From Hyphomonadaceae bacterium UBA5336 (lineage in GTDB: Bacteria; Pseudomonadota; Alphaproteobacteria; Caulobacterales; Hyphomonadaceae): DNA of 57,959 nucleotides. Below the pieces are notes generated by a model, which saw nothing but the letters and a program-made list of their open reading frames with translations, ran no database searches and was not told the origin of the DNA. Each line of letters starts with the position of its first letter. Position 1 is the stretch's first letter. Of this stretch, positions 1-7,903 are shown one piece after another. A program made the position numbers and the translations under genes. The stretch is taken from assembly GCA_002408125.1 (NCBI GenBank), contig DHQO01000037.1, forward strand, positions 1-57,959, written 5' to 3'.

Positions 1-793
1 GCGGCGGCGGGGGCGGCGGCGGAGCCGGCGGCGCCGAGAACTGATACCGCAGGCCGACCGTGGCCGCATGCTCCTGATAGGTCGCCGAGTGATCGACATC
101 GCCGCCCATGGTGTCGCGGCCGATGAAGTCCAGATCCTCGACATTGTAGAACTTGTAGCCAAGGTCCAGGGTCAGGCGATCGGTCATCTTGAAGCCGACA
201 CCGGCCAGGCCTTGCCAGGCAAAGGCCGTCTCACTGTCAGCAAAGCCGTTCGCGGCAACCGGATCGGACACCACCGTGTTGGTGGCGGTGTCATAGGCAA
301 AGGTCTGAAGGGATTCAGCCTTGGCCTTCACTTTCGCCACACCGATACCGGCGCCGAGATAGGGCTGCCAGGCGCCGGCACGGTTGAAGTCGTAGATACC
401 GTTGGCCATCAGATCGAAGATCTGGATCGTTCCGGTCGGATTGGCCGTGATGAACTGCTGCTCGACGGTTCCCATGGTGGCGCCGACCGGCGTGCCATTG
501 AAGGCATTGTCCGGATCGATGTCACCGGCTTTGCCGCCGAGGACAGCCTCGAGACGGAAGCCATTGTCGAAGCCGTAGCCGAGACCGAACTGGAGACCGC
601 CATTCTGGTCGTCCAGGTCGCCATTGCCACCGATACCGCCAAGCGTCAGCGGATCTTCGACATCATAATCAAGCGTACCGTCAAAAGCGTATTGCAGGTC
701 GCTGCGGACGTACCAGCCGTCCTCAGCCTGGGCAGACTGACCGGTCGACATAAGCGCCGCGGCGGCAGTTGCACACATAAGTGTCTTATTCAT
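1..793 (-). CDS. OmpA-type outer-membrane beta-barrel protein (partial, C-terminus off the window)
   Basis: The start is the ATG at 793, and the reading frame runs off the left edge. The N-terminus is a signal peptide ending in QSAQA, followed by an eight-stranded-barrel-like sequence with alternating Gly/aromatic segments (LQFGLGYGFDNGFRLEAVLG, WQPYLGAGIGVAKVKA, LDLGYKFYNVEDLDF, ATVGLRYQFSAP). After the barrel comes a run of Ala-Pro and Pro residues at the window edge, the linker typical of OmpA-family proteins that carry a C-terminal peptidoglycan-binding domain. That domain is not visible here, so it is inferred. The expected role is tethering the outer membrane to peptidoglycan. The upstream 400 bp hold no gene and include an AT-rich patch (about 950-1015) that could carry the promoter. 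Confidence 0.85.
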   Translation of the reverse strand, partial: MNKTLMCATAAAALMSTGQSAQAEDGWYVRSDLQYAFDGTLDYDVEDPLTLGGIGGNGDLDDQNGGLQFGLGYGFDNGFRLEAVLGGKAGDIDPDNAFNGTPVGATMGTVEQQFITANPTGTIQIFDLMANGIYDFNRAGAWQPYLGAGIGVAKVKAKAESLQTFAYDTATNTVVSDPVAANGFADSETAFAWQGLAGVGFKMTDRLTLDLGYKFYNVEDLDFIGRDTMGGDVDHSATYQEHAATVGLRYQFSAPPAPPPPPPP

Positions 794-1198
794 TCAAATC
801 CCCTTTTCGCGCCGAGGAGGCAGGATTACCATCGGCTCCAGGACCTAGTACGGCTGTCCCGCACAGAAGTTCCAAGTAACCTCTTTTGCGCATCGTTTCG
901 AGCCCGCTGGCCAAAAAAGCGGCGTGCGGTCAAAATATTGCGGGTACCGCGGCTCAATTGCAACAGCGAAGCCATAATTCAACCAAATTTCATGTTTTCG
1001 AACAATGGTTTTGCCCCAGGCCTGCCGCATTGCGAACACAAAGCCCGAAACGGTCCGCTTTGCCCTGTTTTTTCGCGAATCACACAGCGCCGGCATTGGG
1101 TGGGAAAATTCGCATCCAGGGCGAAACACCGGGTCTCCCGCACAGCTCTCAGGGGCATCGCACGGAGCGGATTTGGGCCGGATTTTCAAGGAGAAGAA
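794..1198. other. Intergenic region upstream of the OmpA-type gene
   Basis: This is a 405-bp stretch between the OmpA-type gene and tRNA-His. No convincing coding frame is seen: the overlapping open frames lack ribosome sites and family resemblance. The segment around 950-1015 is distinctly AT-richer than its surroundings and may hold the porin promoter and 5' untranslated region. No terminator or repeat was recognised. Confidence 0.4.
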
Positions 1199-1275
1199 TG
1201 GTACCGCCTCCCCGGTTCGAACGGGGGACCTCTAGATCCACAATCTAGCGCTCTAACCAACTGAGCTAAGGCGGC
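1199..1275 (-). tRNA. tRNA-His (anticodon GTG), lacking an encoded G-1
   Basis: A full cloverleaf can be read on the minus strand. The acceptor stem is GCCGCCT with AGGCGGT, the D-arm is GCTC/GAGC, the anticodon stem is CTAGA/TCTAG around the loop TTGTGGA (anticodon GTG), and the T-arm is CCCCG-TTCGAAC-CGGGG. The 3' CCA is encoded. The base before G1 is T, so the usual extra G-1 is not encoded. Position 1 pairs as G1:U72 and the discriminator is A73 rather than C73. This is the non-canonical tRNA-His reported for a subset of Alphaproteobacteria with a matching divergent HisRS. It lies downstream of secE-nusG on the same strand. Confidence 0.95.
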
Positions 1276-1330
1276 AGGGTCGAAGCGCGGTGCTTACCTG
1301 CTCCACGCCCCGGATTCAAGCCTGCTTGAG

Positions 1331-1351
1331 GGGCCGGATGCAGTCCGGCCC
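1331..1351 (-). terminator. Hairpin just downstream of nusG
   Basis: A perfect 8-bp GC stem (GGGCCGGA/TCCGGCCC) with a 5-nt loop lies between the nusG stop and tRNA-His. There is no U-tract on the minus strand, so it may be a processing or RNA 3'-end hairpin rather than a full intrinsic terminator. Confidence 0.4.
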
Positions 1352-1358
1352 GGCAGGG

Positions 1359-1907
1359 TCAGTTCAGCTTCTCGACCTGCTCGTACTCCAGGTCGACCGG
1401 CGTCGCGCGCCCGAAGATCGACACCGACACTTTCAGGCGGGCATTTTCCTCGTCCACCTCTTCCACGCCGCCCTCGAAGCCCTGGAACGGGCCGTCATTG
1501 ACGCGCACGGTCTCGCCGATCTCGAAGCTGATGGTCGGACGCGGACGCTCGGCCGGCGTACCATCCTCAGAGGTGCCGAGAATGCGGTCAACCTCGCGCT
1601 GGGGCACCGGCAGGGGTTTCTTGCCGCCTTCCGCGCCGAGAAAGCCCGATACTTTCGGGGTGTCCTTCACAAGGTGATAGACATCATCGGTCAGGCGCGT
1701 CTTCATCAGGACATAGCCCTGCAGCATGCGCTTCTCGACGGTCTTCTTCTTGCCGCGGGCCACTTCCACCACCTCTTCGGTAGGGACCTGGATGTCTTCA
1801 ATATACTCCGACAGCCCCTTGCGTTCGGCCTGCTCGAGAATGGCGGCGGCGACCTTCTTCTCGAAATTGGAATAAGCGTGGACGATGTACCAACGCGCGT
1901 CTGACAT
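1359..1907 (-). CDS. nusG: Transcription termination/antitermination factor NusG
   Basis: A 182-residue protein with the family's usual length and order. The NGN domain (about 4-115) begins RWYIVHAYSNFEKKVA and contains the GYVLMKTRL strand that contacts RNA polymerase. The C-terminal KOW domain (about 128-182) has GETVRVNDGPFQGFEGGVEE and ends in VDLEYEQVEKLN. NusG binds the polymerase clamp and couples it to Rho or to ribosomal protein S10. It follows secE at 27 bp on the same strand, the classical pair. The rplK gene that normally follows nusG is absent; a hairpin and tRNA-His come next. Confidence 0.97.
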   Translation of the reverse strand: MSDARWYIVHAYSNFEKKVAAAILEQAERKGLSEYIEDIQVPTEEVVEVARGKKKTVEKRMLQGYVLMKTRLTDDVYHLVKDTPKVSGFLGAEGGKKPLPVPQREVDRILGTSEDGTPAERPRPTISFEIGETVRVNDGPFQGFEGGVEEVDEENARLKVSVSIFGRATPVDLEYEQVEKLN

Positions 1908-1934
1908 GGCGCTAGGGCTCCTGGAATGGGCAGT

Positions 1935-2156
1935 CTACTGCTGGTGATCGAGACCGGTGACAAGGCGGACCAGATTGGCGATCAGGAAATCGGCCGAAAA
2001 CAGGTAGAGAGCGACCAGGATCGACATGATGATGACCATGATGGTCGCGGCAATCGTTTCCTGGCGCGACGTCCAGGTGACCTTGTTTCCTTCCGCGCGC
2101 ACCTGACGCACGAATGTAATGGGTCCCACGCTCTGCTTTTTGTCCTCAGCGGCCAT
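1935..2156 (-). CDS. secE: Preprotein translocase subunit SecE
   Basis: A 73-residue protein with a short amphipathic cytosolic helix (FVRQVRAEGNKVTWTSRQET) and a single membrane helix (about 35-60, TIMVIIMSILVALYLFSADF). This is the minimal SecE form of Alphaproteobacteria. The conserved KVTW..R.E signature is present. SecE clamps SecY in the SecYEG channel. It is the first gene of the secE-nusG pair. No tRNA-Trp gene, often found just upstream of secE, could be read in the 290 bp before it. Confidence 0.95.
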   Translation of the reverse strand: MAAEDKKQSVGPITFVRQVRAEGNKVTWTSRQETIAATIMVIIMSILVALYLFSADFLIANLVRLVTGLDHQQ

Positions 2157-2448
2157 TCAAGTCGATCCATTTTTTGGGTGAACCTGTCGAGTATCCGATT
2201 ATTGCCCGGGTTACAACGACAAATCCCCATTCACTGGCAGTTGAGATCGGATCGCCCCTGCCTGCGCACAAGTGGCAGGCACAAAAAAGCAACCCCTGAG
2301 GGTTGCCGTGGAGAGGTCGATGCGGCGCGCGGGAGGAGGGGACTTCCCGCACACCGCATCTCCCCGATGTCGGACCTGGCGCTGTGTCGTGCGTTCTGGC
2401 GGCAACGCTATGCCGCAGCGGCCATGGTCCGGACTGAGCCCCGAGGAC
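2157..2448. other. Intergenic region between secE and the EF-hand gene
   Basis: This 292-bp stretch contains the intrinsic terminator of the upstream EF-hand gene (2283-2307) and presumably the secE promoter. A second GC-rich dyad lies near 2323-2348. No tRNA or credible small ORF is seen. Confidence 0.4.
2283..2307 (-). terminator. Intrinsic terminator of the EF-hand gene
   Basis: On the minus strand GGCAACCC-TCAG-GGGTTGC is followed directly by six T residues. This is a classical rho-independent terminator, about 140 bp beyond the stop of the EF-hand gene. Confidence 0.85.
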
Positions 2449-2847
2449 CTAGGACTCAGACCCTTCATCGTCGGATGTGGTGAGTGAAGTCTCCACATCG
2501 ACATCAACTTCCCCGCTGGCAGTTCCGTCACCTTCGTCGAGCACTTCGACATCGGTGGAGGTCTCCCAGTCGCTGGCGTCCTTCTCGACTGCCATGATGG
2601 CTTCCAGTTCCTCGACGGCGAGAATGCCGTCATCGCCGGCCATCACGGCGAATTGCAGTTCGGCCTCATCCTCGTCGAACCCGGCCGCACCGGCATAAGC
2701 GGTGTATTCGGCCACGGTCACGGCACCATCGGTGTTGATGTCCATTTCGGCGAACTTCTCGGTCGCCGTCGGGCTGGTATCGGCAAAGGCCGAACCGGCC
2801 AGAGCGACAAAGGCGGCGATGCCCGATCCGATTGCAATCGTTTTCAT
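2449..2847 (-). CDS. Small secreted/periplasmic EF-hand protein
   Basis: A 132-residue protein with a signal peptide (MKTIAIGSGIAAFVALAGSAFA) and a canonical 12-residue EF-hand loop DINTDGAVTVAE at about residues 36-47. A second, degenerate loop follows about 35 residues later (AGDDGILAVEELE). The C-terminal third is very acidic (Asp, Glu, Ser, Thr) and looks disordered. The paired-loop arrangement suggests a small calcium-binding protein of the envelope. No enzymatic domain is present. It is monocistronic, with its own terminator at 2283-2307. The function is unknown. Confidence 0.8.
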   Translation of the reverse strand: MKTIAIGSGIAAFVALAGSAFADTSPTATEKFAEMDINTDGAVTVAEYTAYAGAAGFDEDEAELQFAVMAGDDGILAVEELEAIMAVEKDASDWETSTDVEVLDEGDGTASGEVDVDVETSLTTSDDEGSES

Positions 2848-3041
2848 CCCAATCTCCGTTTATTCGAGGCATCCTCGTGGGGGCCTCTGCTTTTGTCAGC
2901 GCGCCGGGTGCGGCGTGCCAGGAGACGGGAGCACAAGCTGGCGGGCTTGGCCCGTGAACAAGCTTAAAGACTTGGGGCGAAAAGGCGGCGAGCGCCGGGC
3001 GCGGCAAAGGCGCTCTTCCCTAGCCATTTGTTTCACATAAG

Positions 3042-3070
3042 AAAAAAGGGCGGCACACCCGGCGCCGCCC
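3042..3070 (-). terminator. Intrinsic terminator after the TonB receptor relic
   Basis: On the minus strand the stem GGGCGGC...GCCGCCC is followed by TTTTTTCTT. It lies 26 bp past the stop of the receptor remnant, so it is probably the original terminator of the once-intact gene. Confidence 0.85.
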
Positions 3071-3095
3071 CTCTCCAAGGTTTAATTTCCGGCCG

Positions 3096-3608
3096 CTAGT
3101 AGCTGTAGTCCACGCCGAAAGTGAAGGTGCGCGGATCGCCATAGGTCTGCGCGTTGAAGCCCGCAACAAGCGTGTCCAGCAGCACATCGAACACGGTCGA
3201 GGCATTGGCATCGAGATAATAGGCGCCAGCCACGCCGCTGAACCGGTCGAAATCATAGTTCAGCAGGAATTCCTGGCTCAGCTGGTCATTCTCGTAGATC
3301 GCCGGCACATCGAGGTCGCCACTCTGAAGAGAGTCGAAATCGATCGGCGTGGTCGATTCATCCTCGCGATAGGCCGTGATGGATTTGAGCGAGAAATTGT
3401 CGTTGATCGTCCAGTCGGCGACCAGCGAGGCGCCGCCGCCTTCCACTTTCTGGTCAACCACATCGAGGCCCGCGCGGGTGTCGAAGACATCGTCAAGTAC
3501 GGGAGCGCCAGAGATTTGGCCGGGGATCAGGCGGTGGCCCTGGCGGGCATTGGACTGGTCCAGCGCGCCTGATTGAGGGAAAAACGTTCTGTTGCGCAGC
3601 CCCGGCAA
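3096..3608 (-). pseudogene. TonB-dependent receptor remnant (N-terminal and internal deletions)
   Basis: The open frame encodes about 170 residues that read as pieces of a TonB-dependent receptor barrel. It contains a mid-barrel section (WTINDNFSLKSITAYRED, NDQLSQEFLLNYD, FSGVAGAYYLDANAS) fused almost directly to a receptor C-terminus (PRTFTFGVDYSY, ending in an aromatic residue as outer-membrane proteins do). A complete receptor has 700-900 residues with a signal peptide, TonB box and plug, and several hundred residues of barrel between these two pieces; all are missing. The junction is near QTYGDPRTFTF. Its original terminator is still present. It is almost certainly non-functional. Confidence 0.8.
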
Positions 3609-3619
3609 CAGCAGGCGCG

Positions 3620-4036
3620 TCAGCTCGGGCGTGCCTTGTCGTAAGGGCTGTCGAGCGAAAAGGTCGGGATCTGCGCCACCAGCTCTCCGCCGGCCGTGTT
3701 GATCAATAGATACTGGCCATCCATCAGCCCCGACGGCGCTGAAAGCGGCACGCCGGACGTGTATTTGAAAGTCTCGCCAGGCTCGATCAGGGGCGTCTGG
3801 CCGATCACGCCTTCGCCATCTACGGTCTGCTTGCGGCCAGCGCTGTCGACGATTCGCCAGGACCGGCGTTCGAGCCGCCAGGCGACCTCGTCGAGATTCT
3901 CGATCTCCACCGTATACGACCAGAAGAACTTGCCCTGGGCCGGGCTGGATTCATCATGCATGAAGCGCGGCACGACGCGAATCGCGATGCCGTCCGTGGT
4001 CGCTTCATAGCGCGGGGGAGTTCTGCCTGTGACCAT
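3620..4036 (-). CDS. apaG: ApaG family protein
   Basis: This is the ApaG immunoglobulin-like fold, 138 residues from the ATG at 4036. Signature stretches are FFWSYTVEIEN, WRIVDSAGRKQTVDGEGVIG, GQTPLIEPGETFKYTSG and GLMDGQYLL. An in-frame TTG at 4075 would add 13 residues and overlap the metZ stop; the ATG gives the family's usual length. ApaG is linked to cobalt/magnesium sensitivity and diadenosine tetraphosphate levels, but its biochemical role is unsettled. It lies 26 bp after metZ on the same strand, a common alphaproteobacterial arrangement. Confidence 0.93.
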   Translation of the reverse strand: MVTGRTPPRYEATTDGIAIRVVPRFMHDESSPAQGKFFWSYTVEIENLDEVAWRLERRSWRIVDSAGRKQTVDGEGVIGQTPLIEPGETFKYTSGVPLSAPSGLMDGQYLLINTAGGELVAQIPTFSLDSPYDKARPS

Positions 4037-4061
4037 GCGAGGCTCGCTTTTCAGGCGAACC

Positions 4062-5261
4062 TCAGATGGCGTCAAGCGCTGCCATCAGGTCACGTTCCAG
4101 GTCAGCCGGATCCTCCAACCCGATGGACAGACGTACCCAGCTATCGTCCAGCCCCATGGCCGCGCGTTCCTCGTCAGAAAGCGCGCGGTGGGTGGTGGAG
4201 GCCGGGTGGCAGGCCAGAGACTTGGAATCGCCGAGATTATTGGAAATCCGGATCAGCGTGAGCGCATTCAGGAAGCGGAAGGCCTCGGCCCGCGCGCCGT
4301 TCAGGCTGAGCGCGATCAGCGTGCCGCCGGCCTTCATCTGGGCCATCAGAACCTCGTGATGGGGATGATCTTTTCTGCCCGGATAGCGCACCGCCTTCAC
4401 TTTCGGATGCCCCGCAACGGCATCGGCGAGATGCGCAGCATTCGATGTCGCGCGCTGGACGCGCAGGTCGAGCGTCTCCAGACCCTTGAGCACAACCCAG
4501 GCATTGAAGGGCGACACCGCCGGCCCGGTATGGCGGATGAAGGGGTCGACATGCTCCTCGATCCAGTCGGTCTTGCCGAGGATCGCGCCGGCCAGCACAC
4601 GGCCCTGCCCGTCCATATGCTTGGTGGCCGAATAGGCGATCACGTCGGCACCGAGTTCCAGCGGCTTTTGCAGCATGGGCGTGGCGAACACATTGTCGAC
4701 CACCAGCTTCGCGCCGGCCTTGTGAGCCATCTCGGCCACGGCCGGGATATCGACCCCGTCGAGCATCGGATTGGCCGGGCTTTCCACCAGCACGATCTTT
4801 GCCGGCGTCGACAGCGCCTCGGCCCAGGCATCCATATCGTCGCCCTGCACAAACTCGGTCTCGATGCCGTAGCGCGGCATCAGCGTGCCGATGATCCAGC
4901 GGCAAGAGCCGAACAGCGCACTGGCCGCCACAACCCGGTCGCCCGTCCTCAGCGAGGACATCAGTGCAGCATTGATCGCGCCCATGCCGGAGGCAGTGAT
5001 GCGGCAGGTCTCCGCACCCTCGATCATCGCCAGGCGGTCTTCCAGCATGCGCACGGTGGGGTTGGCATAGCGCGAATAGACAAAGCCCGGCTCATCGCCG
5101 GACATGCGCGCAGCGGCCTGCTCGGCACTGTCATAGACATAGCCGGAGGTGAGATAGAGCGCCTCGGCGGTCTCGCCATGCTGGGAGCGCTGGATGCCGC
5201 CATGGATCAGCTCGGTCTGGGGGCTGTAGCGGCGCCTCGTCGGATCGACGGAATCTGTCAT
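4062..5261 (-). CDS. metZ: O-succinylhomoserine sulfhydrylase
   Basis: A 399-residue Cys/Met-metabolism PLP enzyme. The PLP lysine is K214 in YSATKHMDGQG. Other family stretches are VYSRYANPTVRMLEDRLA, ESPANPMLDGVDI and KLVVDNVFATPML. The SNNLGDSKSLACHPASTTH segment is typical of the MetZ/MetB group that uses an acylated homoserine. MetZ makes homocysteine directly from O-succinylhomoserine and sulfide, bypassing cystathionine. It is co-directional with apaG and divergent from dcd across 74 bp. O-acetylhomoserine use cannot be ruled out from sequence alone. Confidence 0.93.
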   Translation of the reverse strand: MTDSVDPTRRRYSPQTELIHGGIQRSQHGETAEALYLTSGYVYDSAEQAAARMSGDEPGFVYSRYANPTVRMLEDRLAMIEGAETCRITASGMGAINAALMSSLRTGDRVVAASALFGSCRWIIGTLMPRYGIETEFVQGDDMDAWAEALSTPAKIVLVESPANPMLDGVDIPAVAEMAHKAGAKLVVDNVFATPMLQKPLELGADVIAYSATKHMDGQGRVLAGAILGKTDWIEEHVDPFIRHTGPAVSPFNAWVVLKGLETLDLRVQRATSNAAHLADAVAGHPKVKAVRYPGRKDHPHHEVLMAQMKAGGTLIALSLNGARAEAFRFLNALTLIRISNNLGDSKSLACHPASTTHRALSDEERAAMGLDDSWVRLSIGLEDPADLERDLMAALDAI

Positions 5262-5335
5262 AGACCTGTAACGTCCTTGTTGAATTGCGCCATCACGCTT
5301 AGAGCAAGCAGTGGGGAGAGGAAAGGGATCCAGTC

Positions 5336-6349
5336 ATGGCAGAGCCCGATGGCGTGCTCAGCGACCGCGAGCTTGAGGCGATGATCGCCGAAGGGGCGAT
5401 CCGTGCCGAGAACGAAATCGATATGGGCCAGATCCAGCCGGCCAGCCTGGACCTGCGCCTGGCCGACGATGTCTACCGCATTCGCGCCAGCTTCCTGCCG
5501 GGCAAGGCCGGCTCGGTCGGCCGCCTGCTGCACGAGAGCGACCTGCAGATGCACCGCATGGACATCTCGCGCGGCGCCGTGCTGGAAACCGGCTGCGTCT
5601 ATCTCGCCCTCCTGTCGGAAAGCCTCGCCCTGCCCGCCGGCATCAGCGGGCGCGCCAATCCGAAAAGTTCCACCGGGCGGCTCGATGTCTTCACCCGCCT
5701 GATCACCGACCATGGCGAGGCTTTCGACCATGTGCCGGAGGGCTATCACGGGCCGCTTTACCTTGAGATTTCCCCGCGCACCTTCTCCATCCTCGCGCGC
5801 CAGGGCGACCGGCTGAACCAGATCCGCCTCAGGCGCGGGCCGTTCAAGCCAGTGAAGGACCTCACCTTCTCGGTCGATCTTTCCGGCCCGGCCCACCAGC
5901 CGGTGGGCTGGCGCGCCCGCCGTCATGCCGGCGTGGTCGACCTGCAGAAGGTCGGCAAGCATGCCGTCACCGATTACTGGGAACCGGTCTTCACCCATCG
6001 CGGCCGCGTGGTGCTGCAGCCGGACGAGTTCTACATTCTCGCCAGCAAGGAGCAGGTGAAGGTGCCCGCCAGCCAGGCCGCCGAGATGGCGCCCATCGCG
6101 CCGGAACTCGGCGAGTTCCGCGCCCATTATGCCGGCTTCTTCGACCCCGGCTTTGGCGGCAATGAAGGCGGCTCACGCGCCGTGCTGGAAGTACGCACGC
6201 GCGACGTGCCCTTCATCATTGAGGACGGCCAGTCGGTTGGAAAACTCGTCTTCGAACCCATGGCGGGCAAGCCGAAACAGCTCTACGGCAAGTCCGGCAG
6301 CCACTATCAGGGCCAGGGCCTGAAGCTCTCTAAGCACTTCGCGCAGTAA
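5336..6349 (+). CDS. dcd: 2'-deoxycytidine 5'-triphosphate deaminase (two-domain alphaproteobacterial type)
   Basis: A 337-residue protein made of two dCTP deaminase/dUTPase-fold halves. The first half has IQPASLDLRLAD, ALPAGISGRANPKSSTGRLD and GPLYLEISPRTFSI. The second has GEFRAHYAGFFDPGFGG, SRAVLEVRTRDVPFIIEDGQ and GKLVFEPM. It is about twice the length of E. coli Dcd and matches the fused form known from Alphaproteobacteria. It supplies dUTP for dTMP synthesis. The ATG at 5336 follows a GGAGAGGAAAGG ribosome site. It is divergent from metZ. Confidence 0.9.
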   Translation: MAEPDGVLSDRELEAMIAEGAIRAENEIDMGQIQPASLDLRLADDVYRIRASFLPGKAGSVGRLLHESDLQMHRMDISRGAVLETGCVYLALLSESLALPAGISGRANPKSSTGRLDVFTRLITDHGEAFDHVPEGYHGPLYLEISPRTFSILARQGDRLNQIRLRRGPFKPVKDLTFSVDLSGPAHQPVGWRARRHAGVVDLQKVGKHAVTDYWEPVFTHRGRVVLQPDEFYILASKEQVKVPASQAAEMAPIAPELGEFRAHYAGFFDPGFGGNEGGSRAVLEVRTRDVPFIIEDGQSVGKLVFEPMAGKPKQLYGKSGSHYQGQGLKLSKHFAQ

Positions 6350-6367
6350 GCCGCCACCGCGGCCCCG

Positions 6368-7897
6368 CTAAAACCCACCGCCGGTCTTGAACTTGCCGCG
6401 GCGTTTGCCCCCCGGCAGGCTGGGAGAGCTGGGGCGCGGGAAGCTGGTCTGGCGGCCGCGCGGCAACGGGCTGCCAATGCCGAAGCCGCCGCCCCGGCTG
6501 GCATTGCGGCCCATCTGGCGCAGAATCTCCGTGCCGATCACGACCGCCTCGTCAGGCAGGCCGATGGTGCGCGCGCGGTCCGAGCCGCCAAAGCGCGGAT
6601 CGGTGCGCGGCGTGGTGCGGCGCATGCCGCGTGAGAGGCTGCGCACGGCGCCATCGGCTTCAATCCGTCCGGCCACGAGCTGAGCGATCACCTCGTCCAG
6701 TGTGGCGCCGCGAAAGCTCGCATGGGCGCTGTCATAGCTGGCCGCCTTGAAGGCCCGGCGGAAGGCTTCCAGCCGGCCAAGATCGCCGCGCCGGCGCGCC
6801 GGCAGGCCCTTCTCCTGCTCCAGGCGCAGCTCCATGGCCATCTCGTCCCGGCGCAGGGTGACCAGCGTATCGACCAGGGCGTCATCCTCGGGCGTGACCG
6901 TCTGGGCGGCCAGAACGCGCAGTTCGGGGAAAGCCTGCTGCTTGAGGGCTTCGGCAAGCCGGTCGCGCGCCTCGGCGGCCGGGCCGGCCTCGCCGCGCTC
7001 GGCGGCATGCTGGCGCTCGGAGATCTCCAGGTGATGGGCCTCGGCCTCGGCGATCTTTGCGTCCAGCGTTTCCAGCCTCCCGCGCTCGGCCTCCACCCTC
7101 TTTGCCAGGCCGTCGCCCCCGGCCTTGCGCAAGGCGGCCGCCTCGTATTCAGCCAGCGCGGTCTCGGCCTCGACCTCCTTGGCTTCCATGGAGGCGACAT
7201 GGCCTTCCAACCATTCAGGCAGCTCCACCAGCCGCTCATAATTGCGGTAGGACTTGTCATAGTGGCAGAGCCCGGCGACCCAGCCATCGAGCATGCGCAC
7301 AACATTGCCGGCCTTGTAGTCCGGCGTGCGATAGCCGCGCTTCCAGAGATACATGAAGAGCGGGTCGGACCGGAAAATCTCGCCCTTTTCCTCCATGTCG
7401 GTGCGCGCCAGTTCCAGCTTGGCGCGCGCGCGTTCCGAGACGGCTTCGGCCTCGGCGGCGGCGGCGACCAGATCGCGATAGGCCGTATCCTCCTCCAGCG
7501 CGGTCTCGACCTCCTCCACCTTCGCTTCATAGGCTTCGATGGCGGTATCGAGCGCGTCTGCGGCATCGGCGCGGGCGGCTTCGAGCTGTGTGATCTCGGC
7601 AGCGGCGGTTTCCAGATCCGCCAGCAGCTTTTCCAGATAGGCCTCATGGCTGGCGACCAGTTCGCCGACCTCGCTGTCGAGCCGGGCGAGCGCGGCGGCC
7701 TCTTCTGGCGTGTCGGCCTCGACTATCTGGATCTCGGCAAGGTCGTGCCAGGCCTTGGCCTGCTTCTGGCGCACGGTTGCGAGTTCGCTGCTGAGCGCTT
7801 CGGCGGCCTCGATCGCCTCGCTCAGCGCAGAGCGGGCCGTGCCAATCACACTGTCGACGCGAAGCAGGGCTGAACGGCCGTCAATCTGGCGTGCCAT
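6368..7897 (-). CDS. Coiled-coil protein of unknown function, third gene of a three-gene operon
   Basis: A 509-residue protein not recognised as a named family. Two long Ala/Glu/Arg-rich coiled-coil stretches (about 15-180 and 235-320) flank a short, conserved-looking aromatic segment (about 190-235, FMYLWKRGYRT, MLDGWVAGLCHYDKSYRNYE) that may be a small globular domain. The last 80 residues are Arg/Gly/Ser-rich and basic (GRNASRGGGFGIGSPLPRGR, ending KFKTGGGF), likely disordered and possibly nucleic-acid or membrane-surface binding. No signal peptide or membrane helix is seen, so it is predicted cytosolic. It starts 6 bp after the DUF6384-like gene. Confidence 0.75.
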   Translation of the reverse strand: MARQIDGRSALLRVDSVIGTARSALSEAIEAAEALSSELATVRQKQAKAWHDLAEIQIVEADTPEEAAALARLDSEVGELVASHEAYLEKLLADLETAAAEITQLEAARADAADALDTAIEAYEAKVEEVETALEEDTAYRDLVAAAAEAEAVSERARAKLELARTDMEEKGEIFRSDPLFMYLWKRGYRTPDYKAGNVVRMLDGWVAGLCHYDKSYRNYERLVELPEWLEGHVASMEAKEVEAETALAEYEAAALRKAGGDGLAKRVEAERGRLETLDAKIAEAEAHHLEISERQHAAERGEAGPAAEARDRLAEALKQQAFPELRVLAAQTVTPEDDALVDTLVTLRRDEMAMELRLEQEKGLPARRRGDLGRLEAFRRAFKAASYDSAHASFRGATLDEVIAQLVAGRIEADGAVRSLSRGMRRTTPRTDPRFGGSDRARTIGLPDEAVVIGTEILRQMGRNASRGGGFGIGSPLPRGRQTSFPRPSSPSLPGGKRRGKFKTGGGF

Positions 7898-7903
7898 GAT
7901 CCC

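Noticed and set aside
1005..1264. Open frames across tRNA-His and its upstream region on the plus strand
   Set aside because: They read antisense through the tRNA, lack ribosome sites and show no family resemblance.
2157..2448. Possible tRNA-Trp upstream of secE
   Set aside because: No TTCGA loop or acceptor-stem pairing could be found on either strand.
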